From positions 124,001 through 188,000 of the forward strand of contig NZ_JAERRK010000003.1 in NCBI RefSeq assembly GCF_016741775.1: a stretch of DNA of 64,000 nucleotides, written 5' to 3'. This DNA comes from Streptomyces actinomycinicus. Lineage in GTDB: Bacteria > Actinomycetota > Actinomycetes > Streptomycetales > Streptomycetaceae. A program made the translations under genes and the position numbers. Below the pieces are notes generated by a model that made no database searches, was not told the DNA's origin, and saw only the letters and a program-made list of their open reading frames with translations. This document shows, piece by piece, positions 43,252 through 52,717 of the stretch (position 1 is the first letter of the stretch; each line of letters opens with the position of its first letter).

Positions 43252-43472
43252 GTGGGCGCCTTCCTGTCTCGCGTCGTACGAAAGGAACGGCCGTGGAGAC
43301 CGTACCGGCCGGCCGGGCGGCACAGGCCCGCCCGGTCATGTACCGCGTCTGCCTCCGTCCGGCGCGGGCATGCGGAGGAGGACGGCGGCGGCGGTCCGGA
43401 GGCGGGACGCCGGCCGGCGGGCCGGGCCGGTCCGCCGATCGCGGGTGCGGCGGGTGAGGGGAGACGGGGACC

Positions 43473-44435
43473 ATGGGGACGGTGGTGCACGTTCCGCAGA
43501 CGCGGGACATGATCGGGGAGGAACTCTCCGGCGACGAGGCCTTCACCGCGCTGCGGCGTTACGGGGGTGCGCGGCTGCTGCTCGACGCCTTCTCCCGGTT
43601 CCGCTACGCCGACGGCTTCACCAACGCGCGGGCCCTGGGCTTCCAGATCGTGCTGGGCATGGTGCCGTTCACCATCGCGCTCGTCGGTCTCGCCACGGCC
43701 GCGCACACGGAGAGCGTGGGGCGCGTCATCGAGCTGACCCTGGGCCGGATCGTGCCGGGTGCCGGCTCGGACGTGGTCGAGGACGCCCTGCGCGGCACCC
43801 GCCGCACCGCGGGCTCCGGCGTGTGGAGCACGGTCGCGCTGTGCCTCGGGCTGGCCTTCTCCGTCCTCAACCTCGCGTCGGCCATGGGCCAGGTCGAGCG
43901 GGGCGCCAACCGCATCTACGGCATCGAACGCGACCGGCCCTTCCCGCGCAAGTACGGGCGGGCCGTGCTCCTCGCGTTCGCGGCCGGGGTGCCGATGGTC
44001 CTGGGCTTCCTGGTCCTGGTCGCGGGCGAGGCGGTCGGCGCGTCGACGGCCGAGGCGCTGGGCCGGCCCGCGCCGCCGGCGTGGTGGGGCGCCCTGGAGA
44101 TCCCCGTGGGCACGGCCCTCGCCTGGGTCGCCTCCGCGGTCGTCTTCCGCTGGTCGCCGCGCCGGGACCAGCCCGGCTACACCTGGCTGGCGTTCGGCTC
44201 CGCCGTCCACCTGGTGCTGTGGGTCGGCGCGACCTGGCTGCTGACGCTGTACGTCTCCCGGAGCGGCTCCTTCGGCGCCGTCTACGGTCCCCTCACGGCC
44301 TTCGTGGCCCTGTTGCTGTGGGCCAACCTGACGGGTGTCGCGCTGTTCCTCGGCATCGCGTTCGCCGCACAGCTGGAGGCGGCACGTGCCGGCCTGGGCC
44401 GAGCGGTACGCCCGGACCCCGGCCCCGGCCCGTGA
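43473..44435 (+). CDS. YihY/BrkB-family membrane protein
   Basis: A 320-residue integral membrane protein of the YihY (once called ribonuclease BN) family. It has six hydrophobic segments, starting with the conserved ARALGFQIVLGMVPFTIALV and including WSTVALCLGLAFSVLNLASA. The C-terminal PLTAFVALLLWANLTGVALF is a family hallmark. The C-terminal tail (RPDPGPGP) runs into a tandem repeat. GGGGAGACGGGG precedes ATG 43473. Role unknown; sometimes suggested to be a transporter. Confidence 0.88.
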   Translation: MGTVVHVPQTRDMIGEELSGDEAFTALRRYGGARLLLDAFSRFRYADGFTNARALGFQIVLGMVPFTIALVGLATAAHTESVGRVIELTLGRIVPGAGSDVVEDALRGTRRTAGSGVWSTVALCLGLAFSVLNLASAMGQVERGANRIYGIERDRPFPRKYGRAVLLAFAAGVPMVLGFLVLVAGEAVGASTAEALGRPAPPAWWGALEIPVGTALAWVASAVVFRWSPRRDQPGYTWLAFGSAVHLVLWVGATWLLTLYVSRSGSFGAVYGPLTAFVALLLWANLTGVALFLGIAFAAQLEAARAGLGRAVRPDPGPGP

Positions 44436-44540
44436 CCCCGGCCCTGGCCCGTGTCCCTGACCCTGGACCGTGTCCCCGGCCTTGGGCCGTGACCCCGCCC
44501 CGGACCGTGACCCCGGCCCCGGAGGCCCGTGGCCCCGGTG
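44410..44540. repeat. Degenerate tandem repeat (CCGTGACCCCGGCCC minisatellite)
   Basis: Six or so copies of a degenerate 17-19-nt unit built around (C)CCGTG(A/T)CCC(C/T)G(A/G)CCC(T/C)GG begin in the last codons of the YihY gene and run into the gap. The gap to the next gene, 44436-44743 (308 nt), contains no other gene. Its later half is GC-rich with a promoter-sized run before the GTG at 44744. Confidence 0.75.
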
Positions 44541-44743
44541 CGGGGCCACGGAGGGGGTTCCTCTTTCGTGCGAACGGGCGGGCGCCCGGTCCCGCCCCCG
44601 CGGTCCGCCTCCCGGCTGCCGGGCCGCCCCGCCGCCTCGGTCTCTGTCCCGCCCGCCGCGCCGCCCTCCCGGCGCCGGGCCGACCCGCCCCTTCCGTCTC
44701 CCTCCCGCCCGCGCTGTACCTTCGTCTCACGCGGAGGAGTGGA

Positions 44744-47700
44744 GTGAACGTGAGCAAGTTCGTGCGGCCGGCGGCCGAGGGTGCCGACCCCTTCGGGACG
44801 GCCCGTCTGCGCCGCGGTGTCCTCGACGCCTGGGCGACCAGCCCGGCCCGGTTCCGGGAGGACGCCAACGCCGAGGAGGACCTCGTCCTCGGCGGGTACC
44901 GGGACCGGCTCGTCATCGAGCTGGCCCAGAACGCCGCCGACGCCGCCGCCCGGGCGAAGACGCCGGGACGGTTGCGCCTCACCCTCCGCGACGGCGTGCT
45001 CGTGGCCGCGAACACCGGCGCCCCGCTGGACGCGACCGGCGTCGAGTCGCTCTCCACGCTGCGCGCCTCCGCGAAGCGGGACACCGAGGCCACCCACGGT
45101 GCCGTCGGCCGGTTCGGCGTCGGGTTCGCCGCCGTGCTCGCGGTGACCGACGAGCCCGCGATCGTGGGCCGGCACGGCGGGGTCCGCTGGTCCCTCGCCG
45201 AGGCCCGGGAGCTGGCCGCCCAGACCTCCCGGCACAGCCCCGGGCTCGGGGACGAGGTGCGCCGCCGGGACGGGCACGTGCCCCTGCTCCGGCTGCCCTT
45301 CGCCGCCGAGGGCACCGCTCCGGAGCCGTACGACACCGCCGTCATCCTGCCCCTGCGGGACACCGCCGCCGCCGATCTCGCCGAGCGGCTGCTCGCCGGC
45401 GTGGACGACGCCCTGCTGCTCGCCCTGCCGGGGCTCGCGGAGGTCGTCGTCGAGATCGACGGACAGGCTCCCCGCACCCTCGGCCGGCGTACCGACGGCG
45501 CCTTCACGGTCGTGGAGGACTCCCGGGACGGCATCACGAACTGGCGCACCGCGTCCGCGCACGGGCCCATCACGCCCGACCTGCTCGCCGACCGGCCGGT
45601 CGAGGAGCGGCTGCGCCCCCACTGGTCGGTGACCTGGGCGGTGCCCGTCGACGCCTACGGCGCCCCGGTCCGCCCCCGCACCAGCCCGGTCGTCCATGCC
45701 CCGACCCCGAGCGACGAACCGCTCGGCGTGCCGGCGCTGCTCATCGCCTCCTTCCCGCTGGACACCACCCGCCGGCACGCGGCCCGGGGCCCCCTCACCG
45801 ACTTCCTGGTGCAGCGCGCGGCCGACGCCTACGCCGAACTGCTCGCCGAGTGGCGGCCGGTCACGGACGGGATCATCGACCTCGTGCCCGGGCCGCTCGG
45901 CAAGGGCGAGCTGGACGGGGCGTTGCGGCAGGCCGTCCTCGAGCGGCTGCCGCGGACCGCCTTCCTGCCCCCGGCCGTCGAGGCGAAGGGCGACGACGAG
46001 CTGCCCGACGCCCTGCGCCCGCGGGACGCCGAAGTGGTGGAGGGGGCCGGGGCCGACACCGTACGGGTGCTCGCGGAGGTGCTGCCCACCCTGCTCCCGG
46101 CCGGTCTGGAGCGGCGCGTCGAGCTGCGCACCCTCGGGGTCGCCCGGCTGCCGCTCGCCGACGCCGTCGACCGCCTCGCCGGGCTGGAGAAGGACCCCGA
46201 GTGGTGGTGGCGGCTCTACGACAGCCTCGCCGGGGTCGACCCGGACCGGCTGTCCGGGCTGCCGGTGCCCCTGGCGGACGGCCGTACGACCATCGGGCCC
46301 CGCCAGGTGCTGCTGCCCGCCCCGGACGAGAGCCCCGTCGACCCGGAGATCCTCGGCAGGCTCGGGCTGAAGGTCGCCCACGGCGATGCCGCGCACCCTC
46401 TGCTGGAGAAGCTGGGCGCGCTGCCCGCGAGCCCGCGCGCGGTGCTGACCACCCCGCAGGTGCGGGCCGCCGTGGCCGCATCCCTGGACGACGAGGGCGG
46501 GACCGGCTGGGAGGACGACGCCCCGGACGCCGAGGAACTGGCCGACACCGTCCTCGCCCTGGTGCGCGACGCCGGCCTGGAGCCGGGTGACGAGCCCTGG
46601 CTGGGCGCCCTGGCGCTGCCCGACGAGGACGGGGAACTCGCCCCGGCCGGTGAACTGGTGCTCCCGGGCAGCCCCTTCGCCCAGGTGATCCGCGAGGACG
46701 AACTCGCCGCCGTGGACGCGGAGCTGGCGCGGAAGTGGGGCGAGCAGCCGCTGGCGGCCTGCGGGGTCCTGGCGGACTTCGCGCTGGTCCGCGCCACCGA
46801 CGTCGTGCTCGACCCGGACGAACTGGAGCCCCGGCAGGGCGACTTCGCCGAGCCGGACGACGCGGGTCTGCTGGACGCGGTGGACGTGTGGTGCGAGGAC
46901 ATCCTCGACCGCTTCCCGGACAGCCCGGTGCCGCCGGTGGCCACGGAACTCGTCGCCGTGCGCGACCTGGACCTGGTCGACGACGAGCACTGGCCGCAGG
47001 CCCTCGCCCTGCTCGCCCGGCCGCCGCTGCGGGACGCCCTCACCCAGCCGGTGCGGATCCTGCTGCCCGACGGCACCCACGAGGTCGTCCGGCCGTACAC
47101 CGCCTGGTGGCTGCGCGGCCACCCGGTGCTCGACGGCCGCCGCCCCGCGGGCCTGCTCGCGGCCGGCGGTGACCCGCTGCTGCGCGGCCTGTACGACGAG
47201 GCCGACGCCACCGGCTTCGAGGACGAACAGGTGCTGCGGGCGCTCGGCGTGCGCACCTCCGTCGGCTCGCTGCTGGACGAGCCCGGTGGCGCGGCGGAGC
47301 TGCTGGACCGGCTCGCCGACCCCGGCCGGCCGGTCACCCCGGCCCAGCTGCACGGCCTGTACAGCGCCCTGGCCGAGCTGGACCCCGAGCAGGTGACCCT
47401 GCCGGACGAGCTGCGGGCGGTGGTGGACGGCCGGGTCGAGGTCGTGGACGCGGCCGACGCGGTGGTCGTGGACTCGCCCGACCTGCTCCCCTTCACCTCC
47501 GGTGTCCCGCTCCTGCCGGTCCGCCCGGCCCGGGCCGCCGAGCTGGCCGAGCTGTTCCAGGTGCGGCGGCTGAGCGAGTCGGTCACCGGTGAGGTGCACT
47601 CCGAGGGGACCGAGCACGACGTCCCGGACCCGGTGCGGGTGCTGCTCGGCCCGCGCACCCCGCGGACGTACGTCGAGCACGGGGAACTGGTCGTGGACGG

Positions 47701-47878
47701 CGTCGAGATCGACTGGCGCCTCACCGACGACGGTGTGCTGCACGCGGCCACCCTGGAAGGGGTCGCGGCGGGTCTCGCCTGGGCCTCCGGCCAGTGGCCG
47801 CGGCGGTTCGAGGTGGCCGCGCTGCTGGAGGACTCCTCCCGGACGGAGGAGCTGGCCAGGGACCGCTGGTTCGACTGA
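44744..47878 (+). CDS. Large sacsin/HSP90-like (GHKL) ATP-binding protein
   Basis: A 1044-residue cytoplasmic protein with an N-terminal Bergerat-type ATP site: E59..N63 in ELAQNAADAAAR, D83 to G92 in DGVLVAANTG, and GRFGVGFAAVLA (122-133). The rest is an acidic, Leu-rich alpha-beta scaffold with no further recognised domain. It resembles proteins annotated 'sacsin N-terminal ATP-binding-like'. GTG 44744 (or 44750) follows GGAGGAGTGGA. Large GHKL proteins of this kind are suspected chaperones or defence ATPases; here no partner nuclease adjoins it, so the role is open. Confidence 0.86.
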   Translation: MNVSKFVRPAAEGADPFGTARLRRGVLDAWATSPARFREDANAEEDLVLGGYRDRLVIELAQNAADAAARAKTPGRLRLTLRDGVLVAANTGAPLDATGVESLSTLRASAKRDTEATHGAVGRFGVGFAAVLAVTDEPAIVGRHGGVRWSLAEARELAAQTSRHSPGLGDEVRRRDGHVPLLRLPFAAEGTAPEPYDTAVILPLRDTAAADLAERLLAGVDDALLLALPGLAEVVVEIDGQAPRTLGRRTDGAFTVVEDSRDGITNWRTASAHGPITPDLLADRPVEERLRPHWSVTWAVPVDAYGAPVRPRTSPVVHAPTPSDEPLGVPALLIASFPLDTTRRHAARGPLTDFLVQRAADAYAELLAEWRPVTDGIIDLVPGPLGKGELDGALRQAVLERLPRTAFLPPAVEAKGDDELPDALRPRDAEVVEGAGADTVRVLAEVLPTLLPAGLERRVELRTLGVARLPLADAVDRLAGLEKDPEWWWRLYDSLAGVDPDRLSGLPVPLADGRTTIGPRQVLLPAPDESPVDPEILGRLGLKVAHGDAAHPLLEKLGALPASPRAVLTTPQVRAAVAASLDDEGGTGWEDDAPDAEELADTVLALVRDAGLEPGDEPWLGALALPDEDGELAPAGELVLPGSPFAQVIREDELAAVDAELARKWGEQPLAACGVLADFALVRATDVVLDPDELEPRQGDFAEPDDAGLLDAVDVWCEDILDRFPDSPVPPVATELVAVRDLDLVDDEHWPQALALLARPPLRDALTQPVRILLPDGTHEVVRPYTAWWLRGHPVLDGRRPAGLLAAGGDPLLRGLYDEADATGFEDEQVLRALGVRTSVGSLLDEPGGAAELLDRLADPGRPVTPAQLHGLYSALAELDPEQVTLPDELRAVVDGRVEVVDAADAVVVDSPDLLPFTSGVPLLPVRPARAAELAELFQVRRLSESVTGEVHSEGTEHDVPDPVRVLLGPRTPRTYVEHGELVVDGVEIDWRLTDDGVLHAATLEGVAAGLAWASGQWPRRFEVAALLEDSSRTEELARDRWFD

Positions 47879-47947
47879 TGTGACCTCGAGCACAACCCAC
47901 GGGATTGTTCAAAATCGAATACAACCCATGCCGGGTCTCACGAATCT

Positions 47948-47974
47948 GATCATGCGGCAACAGTCTTCATGATC
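47948..47974 (+). promoter_or_regulatory. Leader hairpin ahead of first secreted protein gene
   Basis: GATCATG (47948-47954) pairs with CATGATC (47968-47974) over a 13-nt loop; the ribosome binding site CGGAGAG follows at once. The same 110-nt leader holds three ACAACCCA(C/T)G repeats, the last touching the ATG. A post-transcriptional role is only an inference. Confidence 0.5.
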
Positions 47975-47991
47975 ACGGAGAGACACAACCC

Positions 47992-48774
47992 ATGCGTATG
48001 CGAGCCGCAGGCACTGCCGTCATCGGCGCTCTGGCGCTGTCCGTCCTGGCCGTCCCGGCCGCTCAGGCGGCGGACGGCAGCCGCGGTGACACGAAGATCT
48101 CCGGCGTCGTGGTCAACGGTGGCAAGCCGGTCGTCGTCAGCGCGACCGGCACCAAGACCATCACCGTGTCCTTCACCGTCACGGACGACTCGGGCGTCAA
48201 GTGGGCCCAGGGGATCCTCTACCACGGCTCGGACATGGACCACGCCGACAGTGCCGCCCTCGCCAACACCGGGGACAAGCGTTCGGTCTGCACCGAGGTC
48301 AACGCCACCACCTCGACCTGCAAGGCGACCTACACCCTGACGGCGGGCGCGAACCTCATCAACTCCGTGGCCGGCGGCTGGAAGGTCTGGGCGATCGCCC
48401 AGGGCAACGACACCGACTACGTCAAGAAGGAGAACGCCAAGACCTTCCAGGCGCAGCGGCTGTCCAAGCTGACGGTCAACGCCTCGCCGGAGCCGGTGAA
48501 GAAGGGCGCGACCCTCACCGTCACGGGTGCGCTGACCCGGGCCAACTGGGACGCGGGCAAGTACTCCGGCTACTCCGCGCAGTCCGTGAAGCTCCAGTTC
48601 CGCAAGAAGGGCTCCACCAGCTACACCACGCTGAAGACCGTCAGGTCGGACTCCAGGGGCAACCTGAAGACCACGGTCAAGGCCTCGGCCGACGGTTACT
48701 ACCGCTACTCCTTCGCGGGCACGTCCACCACCCCGGCGGTCAGCGCCGGCGGTGACTTCGTCGACGTGAAGTAG
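47992..48774 (+). CDS. Secreted protein with C-terminal Ig-like domain (paralogue A)
   Basis: A 260-residue exported protein. The signal peptide ends AQA|AD after residue 26. Residues 27-157 are beta-rich with two Cys (SVCTEVNATTSTCKATYTL) that probably pair. Residues 160-260 are a beta-sandwich (SVKLQFRKKGSTSYTTLKTV, ADGYYRYSFAGTSTTPAVSA) almost the same as in the next gene. Some streptomycete relatives are labelled DUF5707 or calcium-binding; I am not certain of the family. The 44-nt gap to paralogue B indicates tandem duplication and likely cotranscription. Confidence 0.85.
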   Translation: MRMRAAGTAVIGALALSVLAVPAAQAADGSRGDTKISGVVVNGGKPVVVSATGTKTITVSFTVTDDSGVKWAQGILYHGSDMDHADSAALANTGDKRSVCTEVNATTSTCKATYTLTAGANLINSVAGGWKVWAIAQGNDTDYVKKENAKTFQAQRLSKLTVNASPEPVKKGATLTVTGALTRANWDAGKYSGYSAQSVKLQFRKKGSTSYTTLKTVRSDSRGNLKTTVKASADGYYRYSFAGTSTTPAVSAGGDFVDVK

Positions 48775-48818
48775 GCGCGGCCGGACTCCCACACCCCTTC
48801 CACCGCAGGGAACAACAC

Positions 48819-49706
48819 ATGCGTCTTCGTGCCACCGTGGCCGCCGTCTCCGGCGCCCTGGCCCTCTCCGCCCTCGCCCTGCCGGCCGCCCACGCGGCCG
48901 ACGGCGGCTCCTCGTACCGCGCCCACGTCGCCGAGGTCGTCGCGCAGCACACGTCGGGCAAGGCGGGCTTCACGGCCACCGCCGCGCCGATCGGCGACCT
49001 GGACGTGTCGTTCTCCGACTTCAAGATCACCAAGGCGATCAAGGTCGGTACGACCAGCAAGGTCACCACGTGGGTCACCTACAAGCTGACCCACGCCGCC
49101 GACATCGACGTCACCGGCGACAGCGTCCTCACCGGCCCGCTCATCTACCGCGGTTCGGCCGAGCAGCCGGAGAACGTCCAGGGCGGCCAGAACCCGGCCA
49201 CCTGTGTCGACGTCACGGCGACCACGGCCACCTGCAAGGGGCCGATCGACATCAACCCGCGCGAGACCGACGCCGAGGTGAAGCTGCGCAACACGCAGGC
49301 CGGCACCTGGCACGGCGGGGGCCTCGCCATGGACTTCGAGAACGACAAGTCCGCCGTCCAGTTCGGTCTGGGCAGCACCCTGGTCCAGCGCAACTCCACG
49401 CTGACGGTCAACGCATCCCCCGAGCCGGTGACGAAGGGCAAGACCCTCACCGTGACGGGCAAGCTCTCCCGCGCCAACTGGGAGGACCACAAGTACCACG
49501 GCTACACCGGCCAGTCCGTGAAGCTCCAGTTCCGCAAGAAGGGCTCCAGCACCTACACCACGCTGAAGACCCTCAGGACGGATTCCACGGGCAACCTGAA
49601 GACGACGGCCAAGGCGACGGCCGACGGCTACTACCGCTTCTCCTTCGCGGGCACGACGACCACCCCGGCGGTCAGCGCCGCAGGTGACTTCGTCGACGTG
49701 AAGTAG
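48819..49706 (+). CDS. Secreted protein with C-terminal Ig-like domain (paralogue B)
   Basis: A 295-residue exported protein, paralogue of the preceding gene. The signal peptide ends AHA|AD after residue 27. The middle region (28-190) differs from paralogue A but keeps the two-Cys segment (TCVDVTATTATCKG). The last 100 residues are nearly identical to paralogue A. It appears the duplicated copy kept the C-terminal domain, perhaps by gene conversion, while the front half diverged. GGGAAC precedes ATG 48819. A terminator follows. Confidence 0.85.
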   Translation: MRLRATVAAVSGALALSALALPAAHAADGGSSYRAHVAEVVAQHTSGKAGFTATAAPIGDLDVSFSDFKITKAIKVGTTSKVTTWVTYKLTHAADIDVTGDSVLTGPLIYRGSAEQPENVQGGQNPATCVDVTATTATCKGPIDINPRETDAEVKLRNTQAGTWHGGGLAMDFENDKSAVQFGLGSTLVQRNSTLTVNASPEPVTKGKTLTVTGKLSRANWEDHKYHGYTGQSVKLQFRKKGSSTYTTLKTLRTDSTGNLKTTAKATADGYYRFSFAGTTTTPAVSAAGDFVDVK

Positions 49707-49737
49707 CGCGCGGCAGGCTGCGAGCAGCAGGCGTCCG

Positions 49738-49766
49738 GCCCCGGGAGTGCGTGCCACTCCCGGGGC
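49738..49766. terminator. Intrinsic terminator after the secreted pair
   Basis: Perfect 12-bp stem GCCCCGGGAGTG / CACTCCCGGGGC with a 5-nt loop, 32 nt after the stop of the second secreted gene. It is followed by TTTCTTC, so it reads as a true terminator in the + direction. Confidence 0.9.
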
Positions 49767-49861
49767 TGGAACGTTTCTTCTCGGTTGTGCACGACCGGCC
49801 CGGTGCTCACCGTCAAGATCGTCACGTGCGGTGACGGCGGCGCACGGGCACCCGGCCGGAC

Positions 49862-52258
49862 TCAGTCCGGGAAGCGGCGGCCGACCCACCTCCAGAGCTG
49901 TTCCAGGGCGGCCGCCGCCACCAGCGCCACCCCGACCGCCGTCCACGGCATCTGCATGCCGACCAGCTTCAGCGCGAAGAAGGCCTGCAGCACGGGAACG
50001 GCGAGCACCAGCAGGAAGGCCGCCCCCATCGCGGCCACCAGGGCCACCCGCCACCAGGTGTAGGGGCGGGCGATGATCGCCAGCACCCACATGGAGACCA
50101 GGAACAGGGTGAGGGTGGCGGCGCTGGTCTCCGCGTCCAGGGAGCCGGGGCCCGAGTAGTGGTGCCGGGCCAGCAGATACGTCACGAAGGTCGCCGTCCC
50201 GGCCACCAGGCCGCCGGGGACCGCGTACCGCATCACCCGGCGTACGAAGTGGGGCCTCGCCCGCTCCTTGTTGGGCGCGAGGGCCAGGAAGAACGCCGGG
50301 ACGCCGATGGTGAGGGTGGACAGCAGCGTCAGGTGCCGGGGCAGGAAGGGGTACTCCACCTGCCAGCACACCACCAGCAGCGCCAGCAGCACCGAATACA
50401 CCGTCTTCACCAGGAACAGCGTCGCCACCCGCGTGATGTTGCCGATCACCCGGCGGCCCTCGCCGACCACCGACGGCAGGCTCGCGAAGCTGTTGTCCAG
50501 CAGGACGATCTGCGCCACCGCGCGGGTCGCGTCCGAGCCCGAGCCCATGGCCACGCCGATGTCGGCGTCCTTCAGGGCGAGCACGTCGTTCACGCCGTCC
50601 CCGGTCATCGCGACCGTGTGCCCGTGCGACTGCAGCGCGCCGACCATGTCCCGCTTCTGCTGCGGGCTGACCCGTCCGAACACGGTGGCCGAGTCCAGCG
50701 CCCGAGCCATCCCCGGCCGGTCGCCGGGCATGCGCCGCGCGTCCACCGCCGTGCTCTCCAGGCCCAGCTTGGCGGCGACCGCGCCGACCGACACCGCGTT
50801 GTCACCGGAGATCACCTTGGCGCGGACGTCCTGCTCGGCGAAGTAGCGCAAGGTCTCGGCCGCGTCCGCCCGCAGCCGCTGTTCCAGCACGACGAGGGCG
50901 GTGGGCCGGGCGCCCCGGGCCGGCTCGGAGTCGTCCAGGTCCCGGCCCGCCCGGGCCAGCAGCAGCACCCGCAACCCCTGCTCGTTGAGGCGCTCGGTCT
51001 CGGTGAGGGCCGGGTCGCCGTCGGCGAGCAGGACGTCCGGGGCGCCCAGCAGCCAGGTGCTGGTCTCGCCGTCCCCCTCGCTGAACGCGGCTCCGCTGTA
51101 CTTGCGGGCCGAGGAGAAGGGCAGCGACTCGACGCACCGCCACTCCTCGCTGTCGGGGTAGGCGTCGATGATCGCCTGGAGGGAGGCGTTGGGGCGCGGG
51201 TCGGACTCGCCGAGCGCGCCGAGCACCTTGCGGACGTAGCTCTCGTCGGCGCCGTCCAGCGGGCGCAGCTCGGTGACGTCCATGCCGCCCTCGGTGAGCG
51301 TGCCGGTCTTGTCCAGGCAGACCGTGTCGACCCGGGCCAGCCCCTCGATGGCCGGCAGCTCCTGCACCAGGCACTGCTTGCGGCCGAGCCGGATGACGCC
51401 GATGGCGAAGGCGACGGAGGTGAGCAGCACCAGTCCCTCGGGGACCATCGGCACGATCCCGCCGACCGTGCGGGCGACGGCGTCCTTGAAACCGTTGTTC
51501 TTGACGACGAGCTGGGTGACGACGAGTCCGACGGCCGCCGGGACCATCATCCAGGTGACGTACTTGAGGATCGTGGAGATGCCGGTGCGCAGTTCGGAGT
51601 GGACGAGCGTGAAGCGGGACGCCTCCTCGGCGAGCTGGGCGGCGTAGGCCTCGCGGCCGACCCTGGTCGCGGCGAAGGCGCCGCCGCCGGCGACCACGAA
51701 GCTGCCGGACAGGACCGGGTCGCCAGGGTGCTTGACGACGGGTTCGGCCTCGCCGGTGAGCAGCGACTCGTCGATCTCCAGGCCGTCGGCCTCCGCGCAC
51801 ACCCCGTCCACCACGATCTTGTCGCCGGCGCCGATCTCGACGAGGTCGTCCAGGACGATCTCGCTGGTGGCCACCTCGGTCGCCACACCGTCCCGCCGTA
51901 CCGTCGGCCGGGCCTCCCCGATCACCGCGAGCGAGTCCAGGGTCTGCTTCGCGCGCCACTCCTGGACGATGCCGATACCGGTGTTGGCGAGGATCACGAA
52001 GCCGAAGAGGGCGTCCTGGATCGGCGCGACGACCAGGGTGATCAGCCAGAGCACGCCGATGATCGCGTTGAACCGGGTGAAGACGTTGGCGCGGACGATC
52101 TCACCGAGCGAGCGGCTGCTGCGGACCGGCACGTCGTTGACGAGGCCACGCTCGAGCCGGTCCGCCACTTCGGCGCCGGTCAGCCCGGCTGCGGGGCTCT
52201 TCGGCAGGGCCACGGGGTGCACGGGGTCCAGCTCGGCGCCCGCGTCTATATGGCTCAT
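49862..52258 (-). CDS. Cation-transporting P-type ATPase (CtpE-like)
   Basis: A 798-residue P-type ATPase. The actuator loop has DESLLTGEAEPV, the phosphorylation site is CLDKTGTLTEGG, and the hinge is TGDGVNDVLALKDADIGVAMGSGSDA. TM4 contains PMVPEGLVLLTSVAFAIG, similar to mycobacterial CtpE, which exports or takes up Ca2+. About ten membrane spans; no N-terminal heavy-metal Cys motifs. ATG 52258. It probably handles Ca2+ (possibly other divalent ions). Confidence 0.92.
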   Translation of the reverse strand: MSHIDAGAELDPVHPVALPKSPAAGLTGAEVADRLERGLVNDVPVRSSRSLGEIVRANVFTRFNAIIGVLWLITLVVAPIQDALFGFVILANTGIGIVQEWRAKQTLDSLAVIGEARPTVRRDGVATEVATSEIVLDDLVEIGAGDKIVVDGVCAEADGLEIDESLLTGEAEPVVKHPGDPVLSGSFVVAGGGAFAATRVGREAYAAQLAEEASRFTLVHSELRTGISTILKYVTWMMVPAAVGLVVTQLVVKNNGFKDAVARTVGGIVPMVPEGLVLLTSVAFAIGVIRLGRKQCLVQELPAIEGLARVDTVCLDKTGTLTEGGMDVTELRPLDGADESYVRKVLGALGESDPRPNASLQAIIDAYPDSEEWRCVESLPFSSARKYSGAAFSEGDGETSTWLLGAPDVLLADGDPALTETERLNEQGLRVLLLARAGRDLDDSEPARGARPTALVVLEQRLRADAAETLRYFAEQDVRAKVISGDNAVSVGAVAAKLGLESTAVDARRMPGDRPGMARALDSATVFGRVSPQQKRDMVGALQSHGHTVAMTGDGVNDVLALKDADIGVAMGSGSDATRAVAQIVLLDNSFASLPSVVGEGRRVIGNITRVATLFLVKTVYSVLLALLVVCWQVEYPFLPRHLTLLSTLTIGVPAFFLALAPNKERARPHFVRRVMRYAVPGGLVAGTATFVTYLLARHHYSGPGSLDAETSAATLTLFLVSMWVLAIIARPYTWWRVALVAAMGAAFLLVLAVPVLQAFFALKLVGMQMPWTAVGVALVAAAALEQLWRWVGRRFPD

Positions 52259-52378
52259 GCATTCGACGGTACGTGTGGATGTGCCCGCCTGCGCGCTTTC
52301 CGGCCGACCGAGCGGGGCGGGCGGGCCGGAAGGGGGAGCCGGCGGTGGTGCTCCTGGGGGCCCGTGCGGCCGACGGGG

Positions 52379-52645
52379 TTATTCGGCCGACGCCGAGGGC
52401 AGTGCCGCCGCCCGCTTGATGGCCGCGTCCCGCTTGCGCACGTACCAGATGCCGATCAGGCCGAGGCCGCCGCCCGCCAGGCAGGTCCACAGCCACCACA
52501 GGTGCCCGTGGTCGTCGAACCAGCCGTAGAAGGGGAGCTGGACGAGGAACAGCACGGACCACACGATCGTGCCGCCGGTGATGGTGGCGACCACGGGGCC
52601 CTCCAGGGGCTCGGGCGCCTCGTGCTTGGGGGTCCACTTGGCCAT
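52379..52645 (-). CDS. DUF2530 membrane protein
   Basis: An 88-residue DUF2530-type protein: a hydrophilic start KWTPKHEAPEPLEGP, a helix ATITGGTIVWSVLFLVQLPF, a short loop FYGWFDDHGH and a second helix LWWLWTCLAGGGLGLIGIWY, with a basic tail. ATG 52645. It lies between the CtpE-like gene and the NCS2 permease. Function unknown. Confidence 0.82.
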   Translation of the reverse strand: MAKWTPKHEAPEPLEGPVVATITGGTIVWSVLFLVQLPFYGWFDDHGHLWWLWTCLAGGGLGLIGIWYVRKRDAAIKRAAALPSASAE

Positions 52646-52701
52646 GGGGACAGCTTATGGGCCGCGGCGCGGGCCCCGGCGAGCCGATCACGTCTACGCG
52701 C

Positions 52702-52717
52702 GGAGATAGCGATCTCC
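52702..52717. promoter_or_regulatory. Palindrome upstream of the NCS2 permease
   Basis: GGAGAT-AGCG-ATCTCC is a perfect inverted repeat 100 nt before the permease start, just after a TCTACGCGCG segment. It may be an operator of the purine permease or of DUF2530 (56 nt downstream on the other strand). Confidence 0.45.
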
